Below are positions 27,743 to 35,579 of a DNA stretch of 35,579 bases, one piece after another. The position numbers and the translations under genes are program-made. Each line of letters starts with the position of its first letter. Position 1 is the first letter of the stretch. Under the pieces are notes generated by a model. The model was not told the origin of the DNA. It saw nothing but the letters and a program-made list of their open reading frames with translations, and searched no databases. The stretch is from Pseudoxanthomonas koreensis (lineage in GTDB: Bacteria > Pseudomonadota > Gammaproteobacteria > Xanthomonadales > Xanthomonadaceae): positions 1 to 35,579 of the forward strand of contig NZ_PDWM01000034.1 in assembly GCF_010093225.1 (NCBI RefSeq), read 5' to 3'.

Positions 27743-29500
27743 ATGCCCGTACCTGTGCTTTCCGTTGCCGGAACCGGACGCCCGCGTCCGCGTTTCCGTT
27801 CACTTTTCCGCCCCGGCTGGCTGCTGCTGGCGGTGCTTTCCGTCGCCGCGCCGCTGCCGGCGCAGGCCGCCCGCAAGGCGCCGCCGGCGGTGGCGCCGAT
27901 CCCGCTCGAACAGGTGATGGCCGGCGAATACGCCCTGCAGGCCGGCCAGCTCGCCGACGCCGCGCACTGGTACCTGGAGGCCGCCCGCGCCGCCGACGGC
28001 GACGTGCTGCTGGTCGAGCGCGCGACCCGCATCGCCCTGCTGGCCAACGCCGACGCCGCCCCCGGCAAGGCCCGGGCGCTGGGGCGCAAGCGCGACCCGG
28101 AGTCGCTGGCGCTGCGCTCGGCCACCGCCTCGCTGGCGTTGCGCGAAGGCCGGCTGCGCCAGGCCCGGCGCGAACTGCTGCGGCTGGCCGCCTCGCCCGA
28201 TCCGGTCGCCTGGCACTACGCGCTGGCGGCACTGGCCACCGGTCGCGATCCGGCGATCGTGGCCAGGGCGATGGACCAGATGGTGGACGCGGGCGCAGTG
28301 CCCGGCCGGCTGCAGGCCTGGCAGGAGTTCGGCCGCCTGTCGCTGCGCCTGGACGAGCCGGCGCTGTCGGCCCGGATCGTCGACGAGATGGTCCGCCGCT
28401 TCCCCGGCGAGCCAAGGGTGGCGGTGCTGCGCGCCGGCCAGCTGCAGTTGGCCGGCCGCAACGACGAAGCCAGGGCCATGCTGGCCCAGGTCGAGCCGCA
28501 GGCCGCGCACGATCCCGAGGTGCGGGCGCTGGTGGCGGTGGCCTACGAAGCGCTGGCCGACTTCGCCGCCGCCGCGCGGGTGATGGCGCTGGGCCCGCAG
28601 GACACCCGGACCTACAGCATGCGTGCCTCGCTGCTGGCCCGTGGCGACGACCACGGGATCCTGGCCGGCCTGTACGACGAACTGGTCGCCGCCGACCGCG
28701 GCCGGCCGGACCCGGCGCGGCGCATGCTGCTCGGCCGCATCGCCGAATTCCTCGAACGCCCGGCCGAGGCGCTGGCCTGGTACCGCGGCGTGCCCGGCGG
28801 CCCGGAGCGCGCCGAGGCGCGGATCCGCAGTGCCGTCGCCCTGTACGAACTGGGGCGCGCCGACGAGGCCTGGGCCGAGGCGCACGCACTGCAGAACGAT
28901 GCCTCCAGCGACGGCGAAGCCCGCCGCAACGCCTACCTGCTCGAGGGCGAACTGCGCCAGCGCGATGATGATGCCGGCGGCGAGATCGACGCCCTGAGCC
29001 GCGGCCTGGCTGCCTATCCCGACGATTCGGCGCTGCTCTACGCCCGCGCCCTGGCCTGGGAGCGCCAGGACCGGATCGAGCGCACCGAGGCCGACCTGCG
29101 CAAGGTGCTGGTCGCCGACCCGGAGAACATCGCCGCGCTCAACGCGCTCGGCTACACCCTCGCCGACCGCACCCAGCGTTACCAGGAGGCGCTGGAGCTG
29201 ATCGACCGCGCGCGCACCGCCGAGCCCGACAACGCGGCCATCGTCGACAGCTACGGATGGGTGCTGTACCGGCTCGGCCGCAGCGAGGAGGCGCTGGTGG
29301 AACTGCGCCGCGCCTGGGGCCTGCTGAAGGATCCGGAGATCGGCGCGCACCTGGGCGAGGTGCTGTGGGGGCTCGGGCGTCGCGACGAGGCGATGCGCTA
29401 TTTCGAGGAGTCGCAGCGGCTCGAAGCGGACAACCGCTCGCTGCGGCGTGCGCTGGAGAAACTGCAGGTGACCCTGCCGCCGGCGGAGCCCGTCCCATGA
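27743..29500 (+). CDS. TPR-repeat protein, exported
   Basis: 585 aa. An N-terminal signal sequence (about 24-42, ending AQA) is followed by many 34-residue TPR units; the clearest are at the C-terminus ([57 protein letters not shown]). TPR proteins of this size directly upstream of lolB occur widely in gammaproteobacteria, including Pseudomonas, and are thought to act in the periplasm in envelope assembly. The stop overlaps the lolB start (ATGA). The ATG at 27743 was chosen because it gives the signal sequence. Confidence 0.85.
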   Translation: MPVPVLSVAGTGRPRPRFRSLFRPGWLLLAVLSVAAPLPAQAARKAPPAVAPIPLEQVMAGEYALQAGQLADAAHWYLEAARAADGDVLLVERATRIALLANADAAPGKARALGRKRDPESLALRSATASLALREGRLRQARRELLRLAASPDPVAWHYALAALATGRDPAIVARAMDQMVDAGAVPGRLQAWQEFGRLSLRLDEPALSARIVDEMVRRFPGEPRVAVLRAGQLQLAGRNDEARAMLAQVEPQAAHDPEVRALVAVAYEALADFAAAARVMALGPQDTRTYSMRASLLARGDDHGILAGLYDELVAADRGRPDPARRMLLGRIAEFLERPAEALAWYRGVPGGPERAEARIRSAVALYELGRADEAWAEAHALQNDASSDGEARRNAYLLEGELRQRDDDAGGEIDALSRGLAAYPDDSALLYARALAWERQDRIERTEADLRKVLVADPENIAALNALGYTLADRTQRYQEALELIDRARTAEPDNAAIVDSYGWVLYRLGRSEEALVELRRAWGLLKDPEIGAHLGEVLWGLGRRDEAMRYFEESQRLEADNRSLRRALEKLQVTLPPAEPVP

Positions 29501-30126
29501 GCCCGCGCTTTCGAGCGGCCGGCCTGGCGCTGGCCACGGCACTGCTCGCCGCCTGCAGTGGCTCCCCCGTGCGTCCGCCGGCCCCGGCGATCGATGCCGC
29601 CCAGGCGCTGGCCCGGCAGCAGGAGCGCGAAGCCCGCCTGGCCGCGATCGGGCGCTGGTCGCTGCAGGGCCGGCTGGCGGTCACCGTCGGCGACAAGGGC
29701 GGCAGCGGCCGCCTGGACTGGCAGCAGGACGGCGACACCTTCCGGATCTCGCTCGGCGCGCCGGTCACCCGGCAGAGCTGGCAGCTCGCCGGCGAGCCCG
29801 GCGGCGCCACCCTCGACGGCCTGGAGGGCGGCCCGCGCTCCGGTCCGGACGCCGAAGCCCTGCTGTACCAGGCTACCGGCTGGCCGATCCCGGTCGCTTC
29901 GATGGCTGCGTGGGTCCGTGGCCTGCCCGGTCCTGACGGCGGCGAACGGGTCTTCGGCGCCGACGGCCGCCTGCAGCGGCTGGCCGCCGACGGCTGGGTC
30001 GTCGAATACCAGGAGTGGCAGCCCGCGGCCGGCCCCTGGCCGGACATGCCGCGGCGGTTGCAGGCCACCCGCGAGGGTGCGCGCGTCCGGCTGGTCGTGG
30101 ACCGCTGGGACGGGCCGGTGCCGTGA
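29497..30126 (+). CDS. lolB: Outer-membrane lipoprotein receptor LolB
   Basis: 209-aa lipoprotein that takes lipoproteins from LolA and inserts them into the outer membrane. The signal ends LLAAC with Cys20 lipidated. The mature part has the family pattern [27 protein letters not shown] (about 54-80), [21 protein letters not shown] and [20 protein letters not shown]. Translationally coupled at both ends: ATGA with the TPR gene and GTGA with ispE. Confidence 0.94.
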   Translation: MSPRFRAAGLALATALLAACSGSPVRPPAPAIDAAQALARQQEREARLAAIGRWSLQGRLAVTVGDKGGSGRLDWQQDGDTFRISLGAPVTRQSWQLAGEPGGATLDGLEGGPRSGPDAEALLYQATGWPIPVASMAAWVRGLPGPDGGERVFGADGRLQRLAADGWVVEYQEWQPAAGPWPDMPRRLQATREGARVRLVVDRWDGPVP

Positions 30127-30977
30127 ACGCCGGCTGGAGCGAATGGCCGGCGCCGGCCAAGCTGAACCTGTTCCTGCGCATCCCCGGCCGCCGCGCCGAC
30201 GACTACCACGAGCTGCAGACCGTGTTCCGGCTGCTTGACTGGGGCGACCGGATCCGGCTGCGCCCACGCACCGACGGCCAGGTGCTCCGCCATGGCGACC
30301 GCCTGCCCGGGACGGAGGACGCGGATGACCTCGCTGTTCGCGCTGCTATCCTGCTAAGAAATGAGGTAAATTGCAGCCAAGGGGCAGACATCTACGTCGA
30401 AAAGCGTATTCCGGCCGGCGGTGGCTTTGGCGGCGGTTCCTCCGATGCGGCCACCGTGCTGTGCGCGCTGGACCGGCTCTGGGGCCTGGGCCTGGGCGAG
30501 GAGCGGCTGGCTGCGCTGGGCCTGCGCCTGGGCGCCGACGTCCCGGTCTTCGTTCGCGGGCGCAGCGCCTGGGCCGAAGGGGTGGGGGAGAAGCTGGTCG
30601 CGCTGGACCTGCCGGAGGCCTGGTACGTGCTCGTCGACCCCGGCGTGCACGTGCCCACGGCTGAACTTTTCCGTTCCCCGGATTTGACGCGCGATTCCCC
30701 GCCCGCGAAAATAGCCGACTTCGCTGCCGGAACGGTGCTCGACAACGCGTTCGAGCCGGTCCTGCGCCGCCGCGAGCCGGCCGTTGAAGCCGTGTTCGCC
30801 GAGCTGGCGCGGATCGGGTCGCCGCGCCTGACCGGGACCGGCAGCGGCTGCTTCGTCGAGTTCGCCCACCGGGGCGCGGCACAGGAGGCACTGGCGCGGT
30901 TGCCGCGACGGTTGCACGCCTGGGTCGCGGCCGGCGTTTCGGATTCGCCGCTGCGTGGTGCGCTGGCGCGCCTGTAG
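30123..30977 (+). CDS. ispE: 4-diphosphocytidyl-2-C-methyl-D-erythritol kinase
   Basis: 284-aa GHMP kinase of the non-mevalonate isoprenoid pathway; phosphorylates CDP-methylerythritol. Visible motifs are [12 protein letters not shown] (9-20), the ATP-binding [20 protein letters not shown] and the C-terminal [12 protein letters not shown]. The start is GTG 30123, overlapping the lolB stop. The stop TAG lies in CCTGTAGCGGG, similar to the dispersed CTGTAGGAG element. An AT-rich, rare-codon patch is seen at about 30346-30411, and a possible internal promoter at 30684-30712. Confidence 0.95.
   Translation: MNAGWSEWPAPAKLNLFLRIPGRRADDYHELQTVFRLLDWGDRIRLRPRTDGQVLRHGDRLPGTEDADDLAVRAAILLRNEVNCSQGADIYVEKRIPAGGGFGGGSSDAATVLCALDRLWGLGLGEERLAALGLRLGADVPVFVRGRSAWAEGVGEKLVALDLPEAWYVLVDPGVHVPTAELFRSPDLTRDSPPAKIADFAAGTVLDNAFEPVLRRREPAVEAVFAELARIGSPRLTGTGSGCFVEFAHRGAAQEALARLPRRLHAWVAAGVSDSPLRGALARL
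30684..30712 (+). promoter_or_regulatory. Candidate promoter inside ispE
   Basis: TTGACG (30684-30689, 5 of 6), a 17-base spacer, GAAAAT (30707-30712, 4 of 6). It could drive tRNA-Gln and prs, which have no other visible promoter. Prediction by eye. Confidence 0.35.
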
Positions 30978-30989
30978 CGGGATCGTCAC

Positions 30990-31063
30990 AGGGGCGTCGC
31001 CAAGAGGTCCAAGGCACCGGGTTTTGATCCCGGCATCCGCAGGTTCGAATCCTGCCGCCCCTG
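30990..31063 (+). tRNA. tRNA-Gln (TTG)
   Basis: Seven-base acceptor stem AGGGGCG/CGCCCCT, anticodon stem CCGGG/CCCGG with loop TTTTGAT and anticodon TTG at 31024-31026, T-loop GGTTCGAATCC. The CCA end is not encoded (GCA follows). It lies 12 bases after ispE and upstream of prs. Confidence 0.96.
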
Positions 31064-31070
31064 CAATGTA

Positions 31071-31109
31071 TGCGAGTCCCTCGCAAGAGCCCGCACATCC
31101 ATGTGCGGG
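31071..31109 (+). terminator. Two-hairpin motif after tRNA-Gln
   Basis: Hairpin 1 is TGCGA-GTCCC-TCGCA (31071-31085); hairpin 2 is CCCGCACAT-CC-ATGTGCGGG (31090-31109). No T-run follows. The same pair of hairpins, with the same CATCCATG apex, lies after tRNA-Thr at 35251-35287. It could be an attenuator, a processing site or an extragenic repeat; 'terminator' is a provisional type. Confidence 0.55.
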
Positions 31110-31190
31110 GGTTCAACAAAAAGCGGAAGGCCGATGTGTTGGCTTTCCTTTGGTTCCTCCACCGTCCGAGCCGCCGCCGGGATCACGAAG

Positions 31191-32150
31191 ATGCAAGACG
31201 AACGCAGCCTGCTTGTGTTTTCCGGCAATGCCAACAAGCCGTTGGCAGACAGCATCTGCCGCGAGCTGGGCGTGCGCCCGGGCAAGGCGCTGGTGTCGAC
31301 CTTCTCCGACGGCGAGGTCCAGGTCGAGATCGAGGAGAACGTGCGCCGCCAGGAAGTCTTCGTGGTCCAGCCGACCTGCGCGCCGACCGCCGAGAACCTG
31401 ATGGAGCTGCTGGTGCTGATCGACGCGCTCAAGCGCGCCAGCGCCGCTTCCGTCACCGCGGTGGTGCCGTATTTCGGCTACTCGCGCCAGGACCGCCGCC
31501 TGCGTTCCTCGCGCGTGCCGATCACGGCCAAGGTCGCGGCCAAGATGTTCACCGCGGTGGGCACCGACCGGGTGCTGACCGTGGACCTGCACGCCGACCA
31601 GATCCAGGGCTTCTTCGACATCCCGGTCGACAACGTCTACGCCTCGCCGCTGCTGCTGGCCGACATCTGGCGCGCGCACGGTACCGAGAACCTGATCGTG
31701 GTCTCGCCGGACGTGGGGGGCGTGGTCCGCGCCCGCGCGGTGGCCAAGCGCCTGGACGACGCCGACCTGGCGATCATCGACAAGCGCCGCCCGCGCGCCA
31801 ACGTGTCGACGGTGATGAACATCATCGGCGACGTGGCCGGCAAGACCTGCGTGCTGGTGGACGACATCGTCGACACCGCCGGCACCCTGTGCGCCGCGGC
31901 CGCGGCGCTGAAGGCGGAGGGCGCGACCAAGGTCGCCGCGTACTGCACCCACCCGGTGCTGTCCGGCCCGGCGGTCGACAACATCACCGGTTCGCAGCTG
32001 GACGAGCTGGTGGTCACCGACACCATCCCGCTGTCGCCGGCGGCCAGGGCCTGCAACCGCATCCGCCAGGTCAGCGTGGCCGAACTGCTGGCCGAGACCA
32101 TCCGCCGCATCGCCTTCGGCGAGTCGGTCAGTTCGCTGTACGTCGACTGA
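31191..32150 (+). CDS. prs: Ribose-phosphate pyrophosphokinase
   Basis: 319 aa. Makes PRPP from ribose 5-phosphate and ATP for nucleotide, His and Trp synthesis. Class I features: [16 protein letters not shown] at the start, [44 protein letters not shown] and the PRPP-binding loop [16 protein letters not shown] 31191 begins [10 protein letters not shown]; the longer frame upstream translates the intergenic hairpins. Preceded by tRNA-Gln, a common arrangement in gammaproteobacteria. Confidence 0.97.
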   Translation: MQDERSLLVFSGNANKPLADSICRELGVRPGKALVSTFSDGEVQVEIEENVRRQEVFVVQPTCAPTAENLMELLVLIDALKRASAASVTAVVPYFGYSRQDRRLRSSRVPITAKVAAKMFTAVGTDRVLTVDLHADQIQGFFDIPVDNVYASPLLLADIWRAHGTENLIVVSPDVGGVVRARAVAKRLDDADLAIIDKRRPRANVSTVMNIIGDVAGKTCVLVDDIVDTAGTLCAAAAALKAEGATKVAAYCTHPVLSGPAVDNITGSQLDELVVTDTIPLSPAARACNRIRQVSVAELLAETIRRIAFGESVSSLYVD

Positions 32151-32326
32151 GGTCGAGCGCAGCACCCGGGCCGGCAGGATGCCGGCCGCCGGGGGACGGC
32201 AATGCGGAACCGGAAGCGCCGGTTCCGGATTCCCGATCCCCGGGAACCGCAAGGCTCGTCTGGTCGCGGACGAGTCGCCCGGGCGCCGCGAGGCCGCCCC
32301 TACAAAACCTGAAGAGTGATAGAAAA
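32151..32326. other. prs-rplY gap with repeat fragments
   Basis: Contains an AACCGGAAGCGCCGGTT palindrome near 32200 and, on the minus strand from about 32305, TGTAGGGGCGGCCTCGCGGC, which resembles half of the dispersed CTGTAGGAG element. No T-rich terminator and no clear promoter seen. Confidence 0.5.
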
Positions 32327-32950
32327 ATGGCAACTCATGTGATCAACGTCGAACGTCGCGAGGACGAGGGCAAGGGTGCGAGCCGCCGCCTGCGTCGCGA
32401 CGGCAAGGTGCCGGCCATCGTCTACGGTGGCGGCCTGAACCCGGTCAACATCCAGCTCAACCACGAGCCGCTGTGGCTGGCCCAGCAGAACGAGTGGTTC
32501 TACTCCTCGATCCTGGACCTGAGCCTCAACGGCGACGTGCAGAAGGTGCTGCTGCGTGACATGCAGCGCCACCCGTACAAGCAGCAGGTCATGCACCTGG
32601 ACTTCCAGCGCGTCAACGAAAACGAAGTCCTGCGCACCGCCGTGCAGCTGCACTTCGTCAACGCCGAGAAGTCGACGGCCGGCAAGACGGCCGGCGTGGT
32701 GATCATGCACGAGCTGACCGAAGTCACCGTGTCGTGCCTGCCGAAGGACCTGCCGGAAGCCATCGAGGTCGACCTGTCGGAGCTGGCCGTCGGCGACGTG
32801 ATCCACCTGTCGGGCCTGAAGCTGCCGGCCGGCGTGGAGCTCCCGGAGCTGAAGCTGGGTGCGGACCACGACGTGGCCGTGGTGGTCGCCAAGCATGCCC
32901 GCGTAGAGGAAGAAGCGCCGGCTGCCGAAGGCGAAGAAGAGAAGAAGTAA
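32327..32950 (+). CDS. rplY: Ribosomal protein bL25, long (Ctc/TL5) form
   Basis: 207 aa. Binds 5S rRNA in the large subunit. The N-terminal about 95 residues match the L25 core (RREDEGKGASRRLRRDGKVPAIVYGG, LLRDMQRHPYKQQVMHLDFQRV), and the C-terminal domain of about 100 residues marks the longer TL5/general-stress form; it ends in an acidic EEEAPAAEGEEEKK tail. ATG 32327 was chosen from MATHVINVERR. A position between prs and pth is widely conserved. Confidence 0.96.
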   Translation: MATHVINVERREDEGKGASRRLRRDGKVPAIVYGGGLNPVNIQLNHEPLWLAQQNEWFYSSILDLSLNGDVQKVLLRDMQRHPYKQQVMHLDFQRVNENEVLRTAVQLHFVNAEKSTAGKTAGVVIMHELTEVTVSCLPKDLPEAIEVDLSELAVGDVIHLSGLKLPAGVELPELKLGADHDVAVVVAKHARVEEEAPAAEGEEEKK

Positions 32951-32958
32951 GCCGTTCA

Positions 32959-32986
32959 CGTCCCGCCCGGCCTGCCGGGCGGGACG
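32959..32986 (+). terminator. Strong stem-loop between rplY and pth
   Basis: Perfect 12-bp stem CGTCCCGCCCGG / CCGGGCGGGACG with a CCTG loop. No T-run follows, and pth starts 15 bases later, so it is more likely a processing or mRNA-stabilising hairpin, or partial attenuation, than full termination. Confidence 0.6.
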
Positions 32987-33001
32987 CCGGCGTTACCTGC
33001 G

Positions 33002-33583
33002 ATGGCGGAACTTCGTCTCATCGTCGGGCTGGGCAATCCCGGTCCCGAACACGCGAACACCCGGCACAACGCCGGGTTTCGTTTGGTCGACGCGCTGGCG
33101 GAAAAGGCTGGCGTGCGTTTCGGCCTGGAATCGAAGCTGTTCGGCGAGACCGCGAAGATCGACCTCGGTGGCCGCAGCGTGTGGCTGCTCAAGCCGGCGA
33201 CCTTCATGAACCTCTCCGGCAAGTCGGTGGCCGCGGCGCTGCGCTACTGGAAGATCGCACCGGAAGAGGCGCTGCTGGTCCACGACGAGCTCGACCTGCC
33301 GCCCGGGGCGGCGCGGCTGAAGTTCGACGGCGGCCACGGCGGCCAGAACGGCCTGCGCGACACCATCCAGCACCTGGGTCACGGGAAGTTCCACCGCCTG
33401 CGCATCGGCATCGGCCATCCCGGGCACAAGGACCGCGTGACCGGCTGGGTGCTGGGCCGCGCCGGCAAGGACGACCAGATCATGATCGACCGCGCCATCG
33501 ACGACGCCGTCGGCGTGCTGCCGCTGGTGGTGGCCGGCGACATCAACGAAGCGATGAAGCGGCTGCATACGGGCAGGGAATAG
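33002..33583 (+). CDS. pth: Peptidyl-tRNA hydrolase
   Basis: 193 aa. Cleaves peptidyl-tRNA released from stalled ribosomes. Active-site features: N12 in VGLGNPG, the catalytic H22 in NTRHNAGF, KPATFMNLSG, and VHDELDLP with the conserved aspartate; FDGGHGGQNGLRD is also typical. ATG 33002. The last codons GRE and the TAG stop run into a GGGAATAGGGAATGG repeat, so the very C-terminus may be repeat-derived. Confidence 0.96.
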   Translation: MAELRLIVGLGNPGPEHANTRHNAGFRLVDALAEKAGVRFGLESKLFGETAKIDLGGRSVWLLKPATFMNLSGKSVAAALRYWKIAPEEALLVHDELDLPPGAARLKFDGGHGGQNGLRDTIQHLGHGKFHRLRIGIGHPGHKDRVTGWVLGRAGKDDQIMIDRAIDDAVGVLPLVVAGDINEAMKRLHTGRE

Positions 33584-33658
33584 GGAATGGGGAATAGGGA
33601 ATGGACAGCGGCGGGTGGGCCGCCCGGCTCCATTCCCGATTCCCGATTCTCCATCCCC
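33575..33658. repeat. GGGAAT tandem and inverted repeat at the pth-ychF junction
   Basis: Tandem GGGAATAGGGAATGG units (about 33577-33604) face an inverted CCATTCCCGATTCCC copy (from about 33630), forming an imperfect stem of about 15 bp around a GC-rich loop. The TAG stop of pth lies in the first unit. Confidence 0.7.
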
Positions 33659-33678
33659 CTTTCGCGGATCCTTCAGAC

Positions 33679-34770
33679 ATGGGCATCAAATGCGGCATCG
33701 TCGGCCTGCCGAACGTCGGCAAGTCGACCCTTTTCAACGCGCTGACCAAGGCGGGCATTGCCGCCGCCAACTTCCCGTTCTGCACGATCGAGCCGAACGT
33801 GGGCGTGGTCCCGGTGCCGGACCCGCGGCTGGGCCAGCTGGCCGCGATCATCAACCCGCAGAAGGTGGTGCCCACCGCGGTCGAGTTCGTCGACATCGCC
33901 GGCCTGGTCGCCGGTGCCGCCAGCGGTGAGGGCCTGGGCAACAAGTTCCTGGCCCACATCCGCGAGGTCGACGCGATCACCCACGTGGTCCGCTGCTTCG
34001 AGCATGGCGACATCGTCCACGTGGCCGGCAAGGTCGACCCGCTGTCGGACATCGACACGATCGACACCGAGCTCGCCCTGGCCGACCTGGACAGCGTCGA
34101 AAAGGCGCTGAACCGCGCCGAACGCTCAGCCAAGGCCGGTGAAAAGGATGCCATCGCGCGCAAGCCGGTGCTGCAGAAGCTGCATGCCGGCCTGAGCGAG
34201 GGCACCCCGGGTCGCGCCCTCGGCCTGGACGACGAGGAGCGCGCCCTGGTCCGCGACTTGTTCCTGCTGACCCTCAAGCCGGTCATGTACGTGGCCAACG
34301 TGCTCGAGGACGGCTTCCAGGACAACCCGCACCTGGAGGCCGTGCGCGCCCGCGCCGCCGCCGAGGGCGCCGAGGTGGTGCCGGTGTCGGCGGCCATCGA
34401 GGAGGAGCTGTCGCAGCTGGATGACGCGGACCGCGACACGTTCCTGGCCGACCTGGGCCTGGAGGAGCCGGGCCTGAACCGGGTGATCCGCGCCGCCTAC
34501 AAGCTGCTGGGCCTGCAGACCTACTTCACCGCCGGGGTCAAGGAAGTCCGCGCCTGGACGGTGAAGGCCGGCTCGACCGCGCCGCAGGCCGCCGCGGTGA
34601 TCCACACCGATTTCGAGAAGGGCTTCATCCGCGCCGAGACCATCGCTTTCGAAGATTTCATCAAGTACAAGGGCGAAGCCGGGGCGCGCGAGGCCGGGCG
34701 CATGCGCCTGGAGGGCAAGGAGTACCGGGTCCAGGAAGGCGACGTGCTGCACTTCCGCTTCAACGTCTGA
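33679..34770 (+). CDS. ychF: Ribosome-binding ATPase YchF
   Basis: 363 aa, an Obg-family P-loop protein that binds ATP and the ribosome and affects oxidative-stress responses. The P-loop is GLPNVGKS (9-16), the switch regions include FCTIEPN and DIAGLVAGA, and the C-terminal TGS domain contains [20 protein letters not shown] and ends [13 protein letters not shown] 33679 gives the exact family start [17 protein letters not shown]. Adjacent pth-ychF is a widely conserved pair. Confidence 0.97.
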   Translation: MGIKCGIVGLPNVGKSTLFNALTKAGIAAANFPFCTIEPNVGVVPVPDPRLGQLAAIINPQKVVPTAVEFVDIAGLVAGAASGEGLGNKFLAHIREVDAITHVVRCFEHGDIVHVAGKVDPLSDIDTIDTELALADLDSVEKALNRAERSAKAGEKDAIARKPVLQKLHAGLSEGTPGRALGLDDEERALVRDLFLLTLKPVMYVANVLEDGFQDNPHLEAVRARAAAEGAEVVPVSAAIEEELSQLDDADRDTFLADLGLEEPGLNRVIRAAYKLLGLQTYFTAGVKEVRAWTVKAGSTAPQAAAVIHTDFEKGFIRAETIAFEDFIKYKGEAGAREAGRMRLEGKEYRVQEGDVLHFRFNV

Positions 34771-34810
34771 GGCCGGGTCCCGCCTTCCGCAAAAAACGTC
34801 GCCGGGTACG

Positions 34811-34839
34811 TTGACAGCCATGCCCGGCATGGCCAGAAT
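34811..34839 (+). promoter_or_regulatory. Promoter of the tRNA-tuf operon with palindromic spacer
   Basis: A perfect -35 TTGACA (34811-34816), a 17-base spacer, -10 CAGAAT (34834-34839, 4 of 6), then a GC-rich discriminator (AGCGGG) as in stable-RNA promoters under stringent control. The spacer itself is GCCATGC-CCG-GCATGGC, an inverted repeat filling all 17 bases. Confidence 0.7.
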
Positions 34840-34898
34840 AGCGGGCTGTTTCACCCCGGTCGTGCGCCTCGGTTGTACCGGTCGCGGTGGCAGATCCC

Positions 34899-34984
34899 GG
34901 AGGGATACCCAAGCGGCCAACGGGGGCAGACTGTAAATCTGCTGGCTTACGCCTTCGGTGGTTCGAATCCACCTCCCTCCACCA
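34899..34984 (+). tRNA. tRNA-Tyr (GTA)
   Basis: Acceptor stem GGAGGGA/TCCCTCC, long class II variable arm, anticodon stem GCAGA/TCTGC with anticodon GTA at 34933-34935, T-loop GGTTCGAATCC, discriminator A and encoded CCA. Confidence 0.97.
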
Positions 34985-35051
34985 GTTCCAAGGCGGCATC
35001 GGCAACAACGTGGCAACACCCGGAGCGGTCGGCCGGGATGCGGTTCCCCTA

Positions 35052-35125
<74 letters not shown>

Positions 35126-35170
35126 TTGCGCCGCCCACGTCGTCCCGGTTCCGCGCTGTAAAGGCTCCAC

Positions 35171-35246
35171 GCTCACGTAGCTCAGTCGGTAGAGCACCTC
35201 CTTGGTAAGGAGGAGGTCGAAGGTTCGATTCCTTTCGTGAGCACCA
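35171..35246 (+). tRNA. tRNA-Thr (GGT)
   Basis: Acceptor stem GCTCACG/CGTGAGC, anticodon stem CCTCC/GGAGG with loop TTGGTAA and anticodon GGT at 35204-35206, T-loop GGTTCGATTCC, encoded CCA. Followed by a two-hairpin motif and tuf. Confidence 0.97.
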
Positions 35247-35250
35247 TACA

Positions 35251-35287
35251 TGCGGGTTTCCCGCAAGGGCCGGCCATCCATGGTCGG
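35251..35287 (+). terminator. Two-hairpin motif after tRNA-Thr
   Basis: Hairpin 1 is TGCGGG-TTT-CCCGCA (35251-35265); hairpin 2 is CCGGCCAT-CC-ATGGTCGG (35270-35287, one G-U pair). Sited between the tRNA cluster and tuf, it parallels the element at 31071-31109. It may set the tRNA/tuf ratio or mark RNA processing. The type is provisional. Confidence 0.55.
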
Positions 35288-35341
35288 ACTGTCCAGGAAA
35301 AGCAGTCGCAATCCACACAACCGTCAGCGAGATAGGCAGCC

Positions 35342-35579
35342 ATGGCCAAGGGTAAGTTCGAGCGCACCAAGCCCCACGTGAACGTGGGCACGATCGGTCA
35401 CGTTGACCACGGCAAGACGACGCTGACGGCGGCGCTGACGAAGATCGGTGCCGAGCGTTTCGGCGGCGAGTTCAAGGCGTACGACGCGATCGACGCGGCG
35501 CCGGAAGAGAAGGCGCGCGGGATCACGATTTCGACCGCGCACGTGGAATACGAGTCCCCGACGCGCCACTACGCGCACG
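35342..35579 (+). CDS. tuf: Elongation factor Tu, 5' part (cut by window end)
   Basis: The first 79 codons are present. Starts [20 protein letters not shown], with the P-loop GHVDHGKT (residues 19-26) and the switch I region [12 protein letters not shown]-Tu delivers aminoacyl-tRNA to the ribosome. Its place after tRNA-Tyr, -Gly and -Thr matches the tufB-type operon of gammaproteobacteria. The frame is open to the end of the window. Confidence 0.97.
   Translation, partial: MAKGKFERTKPHVNVGTIGHVDHGKTTLTAALTKIGAERFGGEFKAYDAIDAAPEEKARGITISTAHVEYESPTRHYAH

Noticed and set aside
33575-33658. GGGAAT repeats as a CRISPR-like array
   Set aside because: The units are contiguous and too short, with no spacers and no cas genes in the window.

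Overview
The window is about 35.6 kb of very GC-rich chromosome from a member of the Xanthomonadales (Lysobacteraceae/Xanthomonadaceae; a Lysobacter, Luteimonas, Pseudoxanthomonas or Xanthomonas relative). The placement rests on gene content: a SPINDLY-type O-GlcNAc transferase of the length known from Xanthomonas campestris, a two-part PntA, tandem DUF1631 genes, a tRNA-Tyr/Gly/Thr-tuf cluster, an lolB-ispE-tRNA-Gln-prs-rplY-pth-ychF run, and dispersed CTGTAGGAG-type palindromes. This is inference from content, not a database match. Almost everything is core chromosome; I see no prophage, insertion sequence, CRISPR array or rRNA.

Layout. (1) 1-145 is an assembly artefact: a degraded Nextera adapter followed by a fold-back copy of the ahpC end. 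(2) 120-6626 holds ahpC with a probable OxyR-controlled promoter, prmC, pip, a DUF2242-type lipoprotein gene convergent with pip, and a tightly coupled minus-strand operon (YdjA-like nitroreductase, 5'-3' exonuclease, Nudix hydrolase, N-formylglutamate amidohydrolase). (3) 6762-11413 is a tandem pair of large DUF1631 paralogues ending in a good intrinsic terminator. (4) 11471-12108 is a gene-free stretch full of nested inverted repeats and short tandem repeats. (5) 12109-16801 encodes the proton-translocating transhydrogenase (pntAA, pntAB, pntB), but pntAA is separated from pntAB-pntB by an oppositely oriented ECF-sigma / membrane protein / DUF3106 module. (6) 16919-23560 is a mix of single genes: a membrane protein, sufT, a ybaK-asparaginase-like pair, wrbA-DUF2069, a YihY/BrkB membrane protein, a TlpA-like lipoprotein, PPK2 and moaB. 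(7) 23612-27678 is a minus-strand hemA-prfA-OGT operon in which the OGT gene carries a one-base frameshift. (8) 27743-34770 is a plus-strand run for envelope, isoprenoid, nucleotide and translation functions. (9) 34811-35579 is a promoter, three tRNA genes and the start of tuf.

The most unusual signals are non-coding. A two-hairpin motif whose second hairpin has a CATCCATG apex follows both tRNA units and recurs, inverted, inside a three-way-junction palindrome at 11758-11863. Dispersed palindromes overlap gene ends so closely that they supply stop codons (pip, the DUF2242-type gene, pth) or a C-terminal tail (the nitroreductase). The spacer of the tRNA-tuf promoter is exactly filled by a dyad. 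I did not find a clear novel defence or metabolic system; the best protein-level unknowns are the DUF1631 pair and the sigma-factor module lodged within the pnt genes.
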